Part shown: positions 48,541-60,314 of the stretch, one piece after another
Layout of the letters: each line of letters starts with the position of its first letter
Position numbering within the stretch: position 1 is the stretch's first letter
NCBI RefSeq assembly: GCF_963675165.1
Contig: NC_087390.1
Location: 5,259,250 to 5,323,249, forward strand
DNA from: Halichondria panicea
Lineage: Eukaryota > Porifera > Demospongiae > Suberitida > Halichondriidae
DNA length: 64,000 nucleotides
Direction: 5' to 3'
Notes under the pieces: generated by a model
Database searches by the model: none
The model's input: only the letters and a program-made list of their open reading frames with translations
Told to the model about the DNA's origin: nothing
Position numbers and translations under genes: made by a program

Positions 48541-48788
48541 TGATTGCCACACTACTGTGCCTTGTCTCACTGGAAGGTACATACGACTATTAAAATTGTA
48601 TATATCTGTTTACCTACTTTCTTCCTAGCACCAAGAAGATAGTTGGGATCTCTACAGTGTCTCGAACAGACCACGGTGTTGCTCAGACACGAGAATTGCA
48701 GTGCACTAAGATTGCTGTGCCACAGGCAATTGCTCGTAGTATGGCACCTTTTTGTGTATGTACTATGCTAATCAGTATTGTAATTCAG

Positions 48789-49933
48789 GTCTGAATGTTG
48801 TAGAAGTAGCGCATGACATGCAGCATCAAGTGTCTCGTTACGTGACCTCTGATCTGGGACTGAAGAACTCCTTTGATATATGGCATGGTAAGTAGATCTA
48901 TTAGTAATAATAAAGCATGTTCAGAACTGTTTTATTCAGGGACCAAGAATTTGTCAAAGTGTCTCCAGAAGGTTACTCAGGGTCGAGTTAGAGACAAGGG
49001 ACTGACATGGTTTCCTGAGCTGGTTGACAAGCGTACGTTTCCTATACTTACATGTAATGGTGTGTTTTCAGTGTTCTTTATATAGAAAAGAGTATAAAGG
49101 TGCATCTATACTGGGCTATGAAGAATTGTGATGGTGATGGCCAGAAGCTTCGTAGTCTGATAGAAAATATCGCTATGCACTATCAGGTAAAGTAATGCAA
49201 TAATAATTATTATTACACTAGTAATTTTTAGGACAACCACCTTGAATGCCACCCTTCATCGACTTGTCATCTCCCTCACTACGCTCCTGGCAAGGATCTG
49301 CTGACTGACCTGGCTACTGTCCAGCAGCTGGAGAAACAATTGAAGGACACCTACATCTATCGCTTCCCAGAGTCCTTCTGTAGGGTATGTTCGTTGAGTA
49401 TGACTATAACCTACTTAGACTGTGTGCTGTATATAGTGTCGTGATATGTATTGGGTGGAAAGTTTCAATCACCAGCTTCTCTGCTACATCTCAAAGAGGG
49501 TTTTCTCTATGAGAATGAACTTGGCTGTGTTGGACTGGGTAAGATTACTACTTTCCCTGACAATTTGATATTAATAATTATATGCACAATTATTCAGAAT
49601 GAGAACGTGGGACGAGAGCACACAAGCAAGCGCAAGTTGAAAGACCTTCGGCGACCTGACCGCAGAACTGCCATGAAAGCTCTCGTCAAGAAAACGTATC
49701 AGTTTGCTTATGTACTGTGGACCACCTACGTTACAAAGAACATGACAAGCTTGGAGTAAGTCAACGTATCTAGTGATCAGTACAATACTTATTGTTATTG
49801 TTGTAGTTTTCTTGATGAAGATGATGGCGATGATGGCGATGATTCTGATATTTTAGAAGATGGGGAGATTGTACCTGATTCAGACAGTGATTACGAGGGT
49901 GATGATCCTGGCTGTGTGGGACCAAACGTCTGA
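48789..49933 (+). CDS. Transposase-derived-looking protein, 7 exons, 5' end unresolved
   Basis: Exons 48789-48887, 48940-49032, 49086-49186, 49232-49384, 49437-49538, 49598-49755, 49807-49933 join in phase with GT..AG borders, giving about 277 aa. Blocks: EVAHDMQHQVSRYVTSDLGL, DIWHGTKNLSKCL, GLTWFPELVDK, KVHLYWAMKNCDGDG, CHPSSTCHLPHYAPGKDLLTD, YRFPESFCRCRDMYWVESFNH, SMRMNLAVLDWNENVGRE and a highly acidic tail (DEDDGDDGDDSD). Asp, His and Glu at DIWHG, HLYW and WVESF suggest an RNase H-like DDE core. I believe it belongs to a transposon-borne family seen in cnidarians, sponges and fish, but cannot name the superfamily. The N-terminus was not found. Undamaged frames suggest recent activity or domestication. 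Confidence 0.7.
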
Positions 49934-50071
49934 TTGTGTGAGTATGTTGGTATAATGTACTTTTGTTTCGCTAACCCTCTTTTAGCTAGTCATATACGTC
50001 ATCCTATGTTTATCATTAATTTTACATACAATTAATAATGAGTCCGTTTGTACTAAAATTAATCTTCTATA

Positions 50072-50810
50072 TTATCGTCTGTAGTGTCGTTCAATACTGG
50101 CATCAAATGTACTCATGTAATCCCTATAATGTCCGTCATCTGTAGGATAGCGTCTTCGAATTTCCTGCATGTATACACTTGAGTAATTTTAATGCCATGA
50201 ATATTTTTTTCTTACTTCAATTACACAGCATGGCATGATGTCTCTCCTGTCATCTCTTGCAGTGCGCAGCTCCTTTGCTCTCAAGTACTCCTCGTCCTGC
50301 CACACCCCAAGTGTGTTCAAACACCTCCAAAACAGCTTGTAGAGCCTGTGTCGCTTCTCTGCATTGGCTGGATGTGGGTCACATGATCCCTTCAAAAACG
50401 TTGGAGGCTGTTGAACGACGCACGGGGCACAGAAACAGTGTGGACAGTGGTTGAGCCTTCTGTGGACGGGCACATTATGCTGTAGTGTCTCGTAACCACG
50501 AGGAAGATCGCGCACACTCACATCTGCTGAAAGAAAGCGATAATAATTGGCTAAGTTGTACACGTATTGTGATATGGTCACTTACCTTGCCTTTCTTCCA
50601 GATCAATTTCATTCTCTGGTCTAACCACCCTCTCCCAAACGATCTCTGCCCTAAACCCTCTTGTTGGCTGGTGATCACGAATGAATTTGTTCAATTCTGA
50701 GATGAAAACTTGAGGAGGAATATCGTCGTATTCAACTCTAACCTGGAACAAAACTGTGTATAGCTTCATATTGTTTGTATTGGTCTTACTTTTATGGTTT
50801 TTGCAGCCAT
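50072..50810 (-). CDS. Cys-rich protein of transposon-associated type, 4 exons, 193 aa
   Basis: Exons 50790-50810, 50586-50742, 50216-50526, 50072-50164, phase-consistent, 582 nt. Start MAAKTIKVRVEYDDIPPQVF (a small beta-rich N-terminal part). Then ERVVRPENEIDLEERQ, LPRGYE, a metal-binding-like cluster HCPHCFCAPC, GSCDPHPANAEKRHRLY, KLFWRCLNTLGVWQDEEY, DDRRDIMPCC and a C-terminal EIRRRYPTDDGHYRDY. A TATA-like GTATAAAAG lies near 50915 on the same strand. It is convergent with the transposase-like gene; the stops are about 140 bp apart. I read the pair as two genes of one element; the function of this protein is unknown. Confidence 0.7.
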
Positions 50811-50993
50811 AGTAAGCGCTAGCAAAGATAATATCTCTGTGGATAGTATAGCTAGCTGTGTGTGCAAGTCTTGCGGCACAATTTGAAATTGTAATCACTT
50901 CCTTCCGGACTGCCCAGCCCCCTTTTATACACGGGAGCGCGGCGTGCTATCGCGCATTGATATCTGACGCATTCTCGTTTAATGGGAAACATT

Positions 50994-51248
50994 AGGCCAC
51001 TCCAAGTGACACTCTGGTTTCTGGTCCTGAAGTTTTTCTAATTGCATGCGGGCGGGCGGCTTTTCTCATTATGTCATTATCAATTTCACCTTATGAATCT
51101 CATTATTTTGCAAATGAATATCATTATCACACTATTTTGTACCTGGACCATTCTGCGCATGCGTAGTAGAAATAATGAGATAGAAATCCAAGAATAAAAT
51201 CTGATGCGGGCGGTGGACCAGAAACCAGAGTATCACTTGGAGGGGCCT
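50994..51248. mobile_element. MITE with AGGCC..CTCCAAGTGA ends
   Basis: 255 bp with ~35-bp inverted termini including AGTGA.ACTCTGGTTTCTGG. It lies upstream of the Cys-rich gene. No ORF. Confidence 0.8.
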
Positions 51249-51355
51249 TACAGGGAAATTATCCAATAATTTTGCGCATTAGTCATTTCATGGGCTCGAA
51301 TAAACATCTTTACTATAAAGCTTAGGTACAGTCTACTGTAGCTTCACTATATGCA

Positions 51356-51520
51356 GGGCGGGTCGAAGAGATATTTTGAAAAAAGGCTACTGAAAGCTCA
51401 CAAGAGGCTGTTTTCCTTGGCTCTGACCGCCATTTTAAGTGGAATTAGTCTACATAATGACTATTATTATTTTGTGAGAGTTTTTTGGCCTGGAAAGAAA
51501 AAAAACACTTCGACCCGCCC
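51356..51520. mobile_element. Small TIR element, GGGCGGGTCGAAG ends
   Basis: A 13-bp perfect inverted pair bounds 165 bp of non-coding DNA. Confidence 0.65.
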
Positions 51521-52522
51521 TCCAGAATGGTAAGAAGCATCATATACAGCAAAAACACAGAGCTAGAAGTGTTTTTGGAAGTTTAAAATGACTACTAGTT
51601 TTTGTGTTGTTTCTAGTAACTTGATGATCGCTCAGAGCTTCCACTGGAACATGTTTTGTATGTGCTTCAAACTTTTATCATGGCATTTATAGTTTCACAA
51701 AAATCATTATAAGAAAATCATGAATATCATGAGCAAACTGTTTACCGCAACTTTAATTACTGTGGTTAGTTGTTAGTTACCATAGTTTGTGTTTAGGAAT
51801 GTTCATTAGTAATTATCTCTGTTGAGTTTCCGGAGCAGAGCCTCCCTTAGTAGTCTTTTGTTTTGTACAATAGTTCTTTGTTGTAAAGAGGCCCTGCCTG
51901 CGGGGCTCTGTGCACTATACCCTCAGGCTTGCATGCATGTTCTGCATGTTTTGTCAGTGTCTTTTTGTGATCTCTATTGTATTCTGAAACTCTGTCAAAT
52001 TCAACTTGCTTGTCGCTTGCTAGCTATAGCTCAAACTGCTGTGCATCAGATCTCTTGCCAATAAATAGTGCTTCCAGAGCCAATCCAGTTTCAAGTCAGC
52101 AGGATAATCGCATTCATGACACTCTCTAATCTACCACACAATTAATAATTATTGATCAATATTGACAAGTTAATAGCAGCACGCTCCTTTGGTGTAATAT
52201 TTACAACAGTATAAAGGGCTATAATTATAATAGTTAGCTATAAGTTCATGATTGTCTGGGAGACACTGCATGCTCAAGCCCCGCCAGATTTGCATGCATA
52301 GATCATTCTGTGCTCACAAATATTGAATCAACCACAAAAAATTGTTACATATAATTATACGGTAATCAGCTTGAATAGTTATACACAAGTACAATTGTTT
52401 GGATTGACATGGCTAGAAACAAGTTATGTATATATAATTATTATAGCTATGCACATCGCACACTACTAGTTTAGCAACTTCTAGTTTAGCGACTTTAAGT
52501 TCTCACATCTAAGAGCAATCTT
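51521..52522. other. No gene seen
   Basis: AT-rich DNA downstream of the HMGL-like gene. The ORF at 51822-52064 is Cys-rich but lacks a recognisable motif and is probably chance. Confidence 0.45.
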
Positions 52523-54205
52523 TTAAGACTTTTGTAGTTCGTCACGCATGGCAGGAATGAGTCCTTTACGAAATGCGATCGACAACAGCTCATCAGCAGT
52601 CTTGACGTCATATTCGTGAACAGCCCATTTTAGATAGACAAGGAATTCCTTCCAATCGACAAACCCATCACTGTCCATGTCCATTGCCTTTAGTCCTGCC
52701 TTAGTATCGTTGCATTTAAAACAACCAAAGTAGGGTGCCATGAAGCCATTGTAGAACGAGTCAAACTGCAGGGCATCATCTCCCTGTACCTTGTCTTGAA
52801 GGTCCCATGTGTCCCACCTCTCTTTAATTTCCGTAATCAGCAATTTCTCAAGATCTGTTCCTGCTTGCATGCGAGCAATTACATCTCCCATCTTGTTTGT
52901 TATTTGCCCTCCAGATCGATCAAACAACACAGCCAGGCCTGCTTCACTCATGTACTCTTCTTTTCTGTTTCCACGGAGATCTTCCAGCATAACTTCTTTC
53001 ATCTTTTCAGCTATCTGCTGGTTGAATTGCGGATTGCTTCCAAACAACTCATTAAGCCGAGTGATAATCATGGCAGTTGAAGCAAGTGTGCTGATCCTAA
53101 CCGGTGGCTTCTCACCAAAGAATTTCGCAATATCGAATTCACCTTTTCCTACATGACCCCCTGCGATGCCACCAAAATCAAAGCTCATATCTAGAGCTCT
53201 CTCCCCGTACACCACCTGCTTGGGGTGAGGGTCATTACCGGTAGTGATACTCGTAATAGCTATCGCAGCTTTTCGCAGATAGGTGCAGTTATATCGCTCT
53301 AGTACTTTTTTGTTTCCCATTCGAATTAGATTCATCAGGGTGATGGATGAGCAAGCATGGCCCATGGCTGCTCCCTCTTCAGCTACACTGGCCCAAATAC
53401 CATTAGCTCCACTGCATAAGCACTCGAGTTGCACAGTCTCAGCCAGCCCCCACTTTTTGTGCACGTGAACCAGCAAAAGTCCGTCATTCCACTTCCTGGC
53501 ATTCATTAGATTTCGTACAGCTGTTGTCCATGCCCCAATTTCTTCTGGTAAGTAGTCTCCAGTAGGTTCCTCGAAAATAATACCCAGCAATCGTTTCTCC
53601 TGTGGTAGGGATGCAAAGTAGTCAACTGCAGCGAGTACACGTTCTGGCACTTTAATCATTGCCATAGGGAAATCCCTAAAGTTGACGAATATTTTGGAAT
53701 CCTTTGAAAGATTAGTATGAGACCATTCAATCCATTTCATGATCAGCTCGCAAATATCTTTCACTGAACAGGACTCCCAATCGATAGATTTGTCGGCAAG
53801 ATCGAATTCGATAATCGGGTTTTTCAGTCCATGTTTTTTCATCTTAGCCAGGCCAACTGGTATGGTTTCCCTGTCGATTACCCCTTTCGAAACACCTGCT
53901 GTGACTTCAGAGAATGCATAGAGTGTGCTCGGATCTTCACCTTTTTCTGTCAGCTGTTTGATGAACAAGTCATCAACTCGTGTCATGTGCGAAAAAGACG
54001 CGACTATGATGTTTTTTAAGCCGCATTTCTTCACTTCATTGTAGATTTTCCATTTGTTCTCAATGGTGTGGCCGCGCAATTGGCCTACAGTGCTCTCTCT
54101 TAAGGAATTGTCCAGTACAAAGCAGTCGAGGTTTTGGAGTGTGTGTCTCTTCTTTCCTTCATCTGCAATGGCAACCTTGATACGATCCAGCTCTTCTTGA
54201 TACAT
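52523..54205 (-). CDS. HMGL-like (DRE-TIM) domain protein with C-terminal EF-hand, 560 aa
   Basis: Single uninterrupted frame. Residues ~1-350 look like the DRE-TIM barrel of the HMG-CoA lyase/isopropylmalate synthase superfamily: LDNSLREST at the first strand, and VHVHKKWGLAETVQ, supplying a metal-binding HxH pair, followed by SGANGIWASVAEEG. The glycine-rich loop reads AMGHACS, where the truncated copy has GNGHACS. Residues ~355-495 are helical with no named domain. Residues 509-520 form a canonical EF-hand loop DMDSDGFVDWKE, so activity or localisation may respond to Ca2+ (inference). No introns, in contrast to neighbouring host genes, so a retrocopy origin or transfer is possible. The substrate is unknown. 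Confidence 0.8.
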   Translation of the reverse strand: MYQEELDRIKVAIADEGKKRHTLQNLDCFVLDNSLRESTVGQLRGHTIENKWKIYNEVKKCGLKNIIVASFSHMTRVDDLFIKQLTEKGEDPSTLYAFSEVTAGVSKGVIDRETIPVGLAKMKKHGLKNPIIEFDLADKSIDWESCSVKDICELIMKWIEWSHTNLSKDSKIFVNFRDFPMAMIKVPERVLAAVDYFASLPQEKRLLGIIFEEPTGDYLPEEIGAWTTAVRNLMNARKWNDGLLLVHVHKKWGLAETVQLECLCSGANGIWASVAEEGAAMGHACSSITLMNLIRMGNKKVLERYNCTYLRKAAIAITSITTGNDPHPKQVVYGERALDMSFDFGGIAGGHVGKGEFDIAKFFGEKPPVRISTLASTAMIITRLNELFGSNPQFNQQIAEKMKEVMLEDLRGNRKEEYMSEAGLAVLFDRSGGQITNKMGDVIARMQAGTDLEKLLITEIKERWDTWDLQDKVQGDDALQFDSFYNGFMAPYFGCFKCNDTKAGLKAMDMDSDGFVDWKEFLVYLKWAVHEYDVKTADELLSIAFRKGLIPAMRDELQKS

Positions 54206-54329
54206 TGTATATGGGCAGCACAGCAGGTACCCACACTATAAATGCTTAGCAATGAACATAACTGACACTTATATAGTCTTGAAACCACTCTCCGTAAATA
54301 CAGGATTAGAAACTAACCACGCACGCTGA

Positions 54330-54960
54330 CCACCGGAAGCTAATAGGCAGCACAGATTATAATAGTAGCCTCGATCCCAGGCTAAGAACAAACTTGAATA
54401 GAGAGCATGCAGTGATAAGCATCGCAGGTATAAGTACAAAATAGCAGTATAGCTTGCTTGTTCCTTGTGATAATACTCTACTGAGAGAAGCCACTATAAT
54501 TATTATAGCTGTATGATTTAAGATACCAACATGCAGTGTCAGTGCAACTGCACTGACTATAGTGGATGATTTACAAAATAAATAGCTTGATCACTTAATA
54601 ATTTATATTTATACTTCTGTACATTACCTTCAATTTATGGGCAATGTTAGTCGTTCAATCACACATAAGAAATTAATAATTATGTGTATTAAAATTAATT
54701 ACAATAATGTTTCCCTTTTTTTGATCTGCTTGCGGTTTTTCTTTTGTGTAGTCTTTGTTGTTGTCATTTGTTACCACAGCTCACGTCTCTGCACAAGCTG
54801 TTGATAACCCTCAGTGCATGCTTCAGTATTCTGGCAGAACTCCACTGATTCACTCACTCAAAAAGCACTTTACGTCAGGGAGGGTGCATAAACAGGTACT
54901 TTACCATGTCAACGAATGATTTAACTGCAAAGGGAGGAGGGGAGTTTTAGGTCTACGTAC
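54330..54960. repeat. Partial copy of TIR element A interior
   Basis: Colinear with 34875-35515: GGAAGCTAATA, GCAGCACAGATTA, GAAGCCACTA, CAACTGCACTGAC, CCATGTCAA.GAATGATTT and CTGCAAAGGG.GAGGGGAGTTTT. The element ends are missing. A TAGCCTCGATCCCAGGCTA mini-repeat interrupts it near 54367. Confidence 0.7.
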
Positions 54961-55930
54961 TTGACAGTGTTCGCTCCAAACAATCAAAGCATATACTCCA
55001 GTGATGAATTAATAATTATATGTATAGGGCTACATTTTGATACCAAGAACATCCTCTATGCTTATTCCATTGTTGAGATAACACTGAAAAACTACTATTT
55101 TCTACTGTTTTGACAATATCAGCAGTTGCAAACCACAAACCAATGATGCTTTAATCAACCACAAGCTTAATTAAAAATGGGCATACAGTTATTACAATGA
55201 CATCTGATTCTAGCTAGTCATTCCTGTTCAATGTTCAGAGCTCATGGAGCTGCTCATTGCAAACTGATAGGAGACGATCTCCTCTTCACAAAAATCCTAG
55301 ACAATGGTCTGGTTGATCATCCTATATGGTTTATTACCCTTGCTCTGACCCATGCATGTATATATCACACAGGAATTACACACAGTGCAAACTTATTATG
55401 CTTCTCTCCTTGAATATTGAAGATTATTTTTCTGTGCATAGACAAAATAATGATAGGCCCTGATAAATTATCCTTTTTTCACCCATTATTCTATTCTTGT
55501 GCTTATATTGTTCTCGGATTATTCTCATAAAAATCCCTACATAATAATTATAACTGAACAAAAACACAGCACACACAATTGACCCAAAACATAATATAGT
55601 GTTTTCTTGCTGCCTTGAACTGATCCATAATGTTCACCTTCATTTTTTGCCCTGAGAACTTCATTATGCAAAACTTCATGTAAGGATCTTTACCATAAGC
55701 AATAGTCTACAGGTCAGAGAGAGCAGATAGGAAGGTGGGGCTGGTTGCTGCAGCAGATATGGAGGTGGGGCTGGTTGCTGCAAAGACAGAGCTGGAGGTG
55801 TGGCTGGTTTGGAAGGAAGCAGGGAAGGATGTGGGCTGGGTCTCAGTAGTTCTAGAAACCATGTAATTGTAATAGGCGAACTCAAGAAAGCGTTCGGCAC
55901 CGGAGGAGGCTCAGAATCCATTGTTTGTGT
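54961..55930. other. No convincing gene; arm of an inverted repeat
   Basis: 55618-55693 is the reverse complement of 63923-64000 with few mismatches. A - strand ORF (55676-55936) with a doubled LQQPAPP motif overlaps it; I do not trust it as a gene. 55366-55396 matches a phrase also found near 63210. Confidence 0.5.
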
Positions 55931-56937
55931 GTTCAAACAAGAAGGAGAGGGATGGGAAACGCTACGTAAATAGCATTGACGATCCGCGTTTCGGTCAATG
56001 TTTTCTTCTTTATTTCCTCCAATCCATGCTTTTAGCTAGTACTAGGCTATAAACTAGCTGCTGAGCTCCATGTATATGTATTAGCAATGGCTAGTGGAAC
56101 AGTCACAACAAGGTAGCAGCAATAGTTAGTGAGACCCTCCAAGCAGTGAAAAGCAGCTTGGACAGGCAAATTTTTGAGAGGAGCTCTGTCTGTACCGTTG
56201 AGTATTCCAGTACAGTGACTGACATGATAGAGAATTATGGAAATGTAGCAAAGTTCTGTGAAATTACTGTGCCGATACGATGAACCAACTATCAATGAAT
56301 ACAAAGAGACATTTACATACATTCAATCATTGATGTAACTTTCTAAATGGGTGTCATAGGAATGAATGACTCCCCTAAATAATGACTCCCGGTCACTCCT
56401 ACCTAGGCACCAGTGACTCCCGGTCACTCACGCCTAGGAATAAATGACTCCCCCGGTCACTGACTCCTAGTCACGAATGACTCCCCCCTGGAAAAAATGA
56501 CTCCCCCGAAATTTATATATGAACACTGATCCATAGAGCTAAAGAGACTTCAGGGGCTATACTAAGTACATGCATCCTCAAAACCTGTCACAGTGTGACT
56601 ATACAATCAAGCTCAAGACTGTTATCAGGACTGCATGCATGCTATCTGTGAGAGACCTGTTTAATACATAGTATGACTATAATTACAGCTGTTCCTTATA
56701 TACTGTAAACTGGTTCAGTTTAGCTATTAGTACCTATAGTACTTATACTACATTGTACACTCTGTTCACATTTTCACACGTCTCACGGTCACTGTAAAGC
56801 AAAACTTATAATACAACAACATCCATCAAAATAACAAATAGATCTACAGTGCATGAAAAACAAACAAAACAACAGTGCAAATTAACAGTGTATAAACAAA
56901 AACAGCTAGTGGAAGATAACGAAATGCTAAAAAAATT

Positions 56938-59900
56938 CTATCTAGATCTACAAGTAGGACAAAACCAATCTCCAAGTGGAGATACTTTAATACGAACACA
57001 TTTATAATGATACCACACAGTACATGTGTCGCACTGGACCATTTCATCATAACAGTCAGGGCGGAGACAAGGGCAGTATATCGTAATTACTATGCTGGAA
57101 AATCTTTCTGGTCTCTTGCGGCTACTAACATCTTTTGACTTTGGAAATCTTCTGAGTTTCTCATTTTCAAAGCAACGCACAAGATGTGGCCTCATTTTGT
57201 CTTCATTTAGGGTGATGGTATCCAGATTGTCTCCTTGCAATGCGTGGTATGCAGCGGCAATTGCAAACAAACCACAGTTGTTACTGCCACTGCTCTGCTG
57301 TTGAATGGAGGCCACAGATAGTAACAGCCCATTGTGCGCTATTAAAGGCTTATACATCTGTGCGATTTGCAGCTCAGCACTTGGCTCCAGGTCTTTCCCA
57401 TATTGGAAGCAGCTATCAAAGAGGAAAAGTTCCCCCTTGATGAGTGCTGTCGCAATCCAGTGATGCCTCTCTGTTACAAAGAATATCTGCACGGCTGTAT
57501 AGGATATATATGATATAATTATTATACGGTACGGCCAAGGATGAGGATGAGGTATAATTATACCAATACTATAATAATACTACTATTAATTTAAGTAGAA
57601 ATTATACCTGTGGCTTCACTACTAGTGACTGCAGGAAAGGACATCTTCTGAACCAGAAGAGTAGAATAACAGCCTTCAATATTTGGAAATTGCATTCGCA
57701 TCAGTTTGTGCGCAGCATACATATGACGGTCAGAAAGCATCCCGCTCTCAGCAAGAACTACATCCTTGTCTCCCGTCCTCAGGTCCAAATCCTTCACCCA
57801 GTAACTTGAATTCTGTCGAATGTGCACACAATAATTATAATGAACGGTTTATAGTGTGCATGCACATAATTATTAATAATAATTGTAATTAACGATAGCT
57901 CCTGTTAACAAGTATATAACTATATACCTTTCTTGTTACAGATTGAGTAGTCCTTTGCTTCTTCAAAGGTGGCTCCATAGAGGATGCAGTCTTAACCTGA
58001 GAGAAGGGGGCGTCTCGCTTGCGAGAGGAGTGAGCATCTGGCTTGTGAGAGGAGGGGACGTCTGGCTTGTGAGAGGAGGGAGCGGCTGGCTTGTGAGAGG
58101 AGGGGACGTCTGGCTTGTGAGAGGAGGGAGCGGCTGGCTTGTGAGAGGAGGGGACGTCTGGCTTGTGAGAGGAGGGGACGTCTGGCTTGTGAGAGGAGGG
58201 AGCGGCTGGCTTGTGAGAGGAGGGGACGTCTGGCTTGTGAGAGGAGGGAGCGGCTGGCTTGTGAGAGGAGGGGGCGTCTGGCTTGTGAGAAGAGGGAAAA
58301 TCACAATTTTTTTCCCACAGCTTCTAAAAATGGAGTGTATAATTATAAAGAAACATGAAACATTAAATTAATATCGTAAAGAGAAATGTAATGTAATTAT
58401 AATTAGCTTCAAAATCTAGAGACACATGCATTATACCTTGCTTGGGTCTTTCATAGGAGTACTCGTCAAAGAAGGGTTAAACTGATCGAGAGATTCATCG
58501 TGATGGTTGTCTGATAATTCGGAAGGATCCGAGAGAGAACTATGTTGATCAAAGATAGGTTTTTCGGAGTCTGAGCCATGGTAATGCTTTAACCGCTGTT
58601 GGTTAACAGCCTTTTTTAAGGTCTTTCCAGTCTTAGGGTTGGCAATCTTAAAGACTCCCTTGTCCAAGCACTCCACCACCGTGTATGGGCCTAACCACCG
58701 AGGCTTCAGCTTGTCTCCCTTCTTACATTCCCTGGCTGAATTCCTCAGCCAGACCAAAGTCCCAGTCTTAAACACCTATATAATTAGAAAAATGACATGG
58801 CTATGACATTAAACGAGTAATGAAAATAGCCATGCTACGCTCATACAATGATATAGCCTGCTCACCCTCTTGTCTGCATGCTTCCGATCATAGTACATCT
58901 TGTCCTTTTCTTGGGCATTGTCAATGTTCTTCTTGGCTTTGCTGTGGATATCATCCTTTAACTTTGTAACAGCTCGAGCATGGGTCATAATGGCACTAAT
59001 GTCCCAGCTCTGCTCAAGTTCACCCTCGCTGCCTAACTCCAGTTGAATAGGGAGTACAGGTTTCCTGCATGTGGAATGTTATAACAATAATGCATGCATG
59101 CCAGATTATCATGTAATTATTATAATAATTATAATTATGAACAACTCACCGACAGAACATCAACTCGAAAGGTGAATACTTCGTTGCCTTTTGCTTACTC
59201 GTCCTATAAGCAAAGAGAATAGCGGGCAAGTGGTAGTCCCAGTCGGTCTGTGAGTCATTCACATATTTGAGTAGTGCTGTTTGAAGTGTTTGATTGAAAC
59301 GTTCAGTTAGCCCGTTGGTTTGTGGGTGGTAAGCTGAAGTGACCCTGTGCTCTGTTCCAGTGAATCGAAAAAGCTCTGTGTTGACCTGATTAACAAACTC
59401 ACGGCCTTGGTCCGATATCAGCACCTCACAAAACCCAAACCTGCGTGCATGTATAACCATAATCATTAAATACGTGTTATTATAATTATGTGTAGAGATG
59501 CATGTGATTACAATTTCACACACATGCATAGCTTACCGACAAAACAAGTTGTACAGGAACATTGCCACTCCAAATGCAGTTTTGTCAGGGAGTGGGGCTG
59601 CTTCAGCCCATTTGCTAAAATAATCGACCAATGTTACCACATATTTGCTGCCATTGGGTGTAATCGGCAAAGGTCCTATCAAGTCTATGCCAACCTATAA
59701 AGTGAATTACATAATTATAATTAATATATGATTGTGCTCAAAACAAATAATTATTATGCAATGCCATAAAAATTATAGTGTACATATACCTGATGCCAGA
59801 CTTTGGGTTGTACAGATATCGGATGGAGTTTGGCATTTGTGTTTACAAATGCTGGGTTCATTCTCTGGCACTGGCTGCAGTTCTTTACATACTCTCGAAT

Positions 59901-60314
59901 CTCCTCCACCATCGACTTCCAGTAGAATCTAGAACATATCTTGTCTATAGTTCTATCTCTTCCAAAGTGGCCACCAGCTGTTCCTGCATGCATGCGTATA
60001 ATAGATTACAAGCATACATAATTACATACATGCTCTATTACCTACTATTATCATTTTACCAAAGCCATAATAATTATTATACCTGCATGGCAATCTTCGA
60101 GGATTCTTGATTTCTCCTCATTGCTGCGCACACATATCCTCCAGTCAGCTGCATCAGCAGCTTTGGTGTGCTTCTTGTAATATAGGCTACCATTTTCAAA
60201 CTTAAAGTTCTGCCTGCATTTTCTTCTAAAGTTTGCCTTCTCTGTTTTGCTGTTAATAGTAGGAGGGTATTCTCCTTTTCGTAAATAGTTTTCAATCTCT
60301 TGTAAATTCTCCAT
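56938..60314 (-). CDS. Ginger1 transposase: H2C2-DDE integrase, GPY/F, Ulp1-like protease, PHD (9 exons, 856 aa)
   Basis: Exons 60083-60314, 59790-59983, 59537-59694, 59150-59440, 58866-59064, 58437-58775, 57928-58323, 57608-57812, 56938-57494; 2571 nt, all phases consistent. Zinc-binding H2C2 spans exons 1-2 (CHAG..GGHFGRDRT ... CSQCQRM). The integrase core has VGIDLIGP, ISDQGREF and GLTERFNQ (D, D, E). The GPY/F-type domain includes PRWLGPYTV. A linker of SSHKPxxP octapeptides follows. The Ulp1/C48-like cysteine protease shows HHW, FDSCFQY and Q..SSGSNNCGLFA (His, Asp, Gln, Cys). A PHD finger CPCLRPDC..CDTCTVWYH..WFCPTC ends the protein at CRSR. Start ATG at 60314. It acts on the element's own ends; the protease and PHD roles are unproven. 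Confidence 0.9.
58020..58300 (-). repeat. 24-bp coding minisatellite: SSHKP(D/A)(V/A)P octapeptides
   Basis: About eleven 24-bp units in exon 7 of the Ginger1 gene, alternating SSHKPDVP and SSHKPAAP. The first and last units are slightly diverged. The alternating pattern implies growth by 48-bp pairs. Confidence 0.9.

Noticed and set aside
48638-48760. Possible extra 5' exon of the transposase-like gene after a CTTCCTAG acceptor
   Set aside because: In the phase required by the next exon it meets a stop codon before a usable donor.
55676-55936. Pro-rich 86-codon ORF next to element C
   Set aside because: Overlaps an inverted repeat arm, has no splice or promoter support, and its composition comes from a short internal duplication.
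57943-58371. SQTSPPLT (- strand) and WLVRGGDV (+ strand) repeat proteins
   Set aside because: Wrong frames of the 24-bp array; the spliced Ginger1 frame reads SSHKPxxP and is in phase on both sides.
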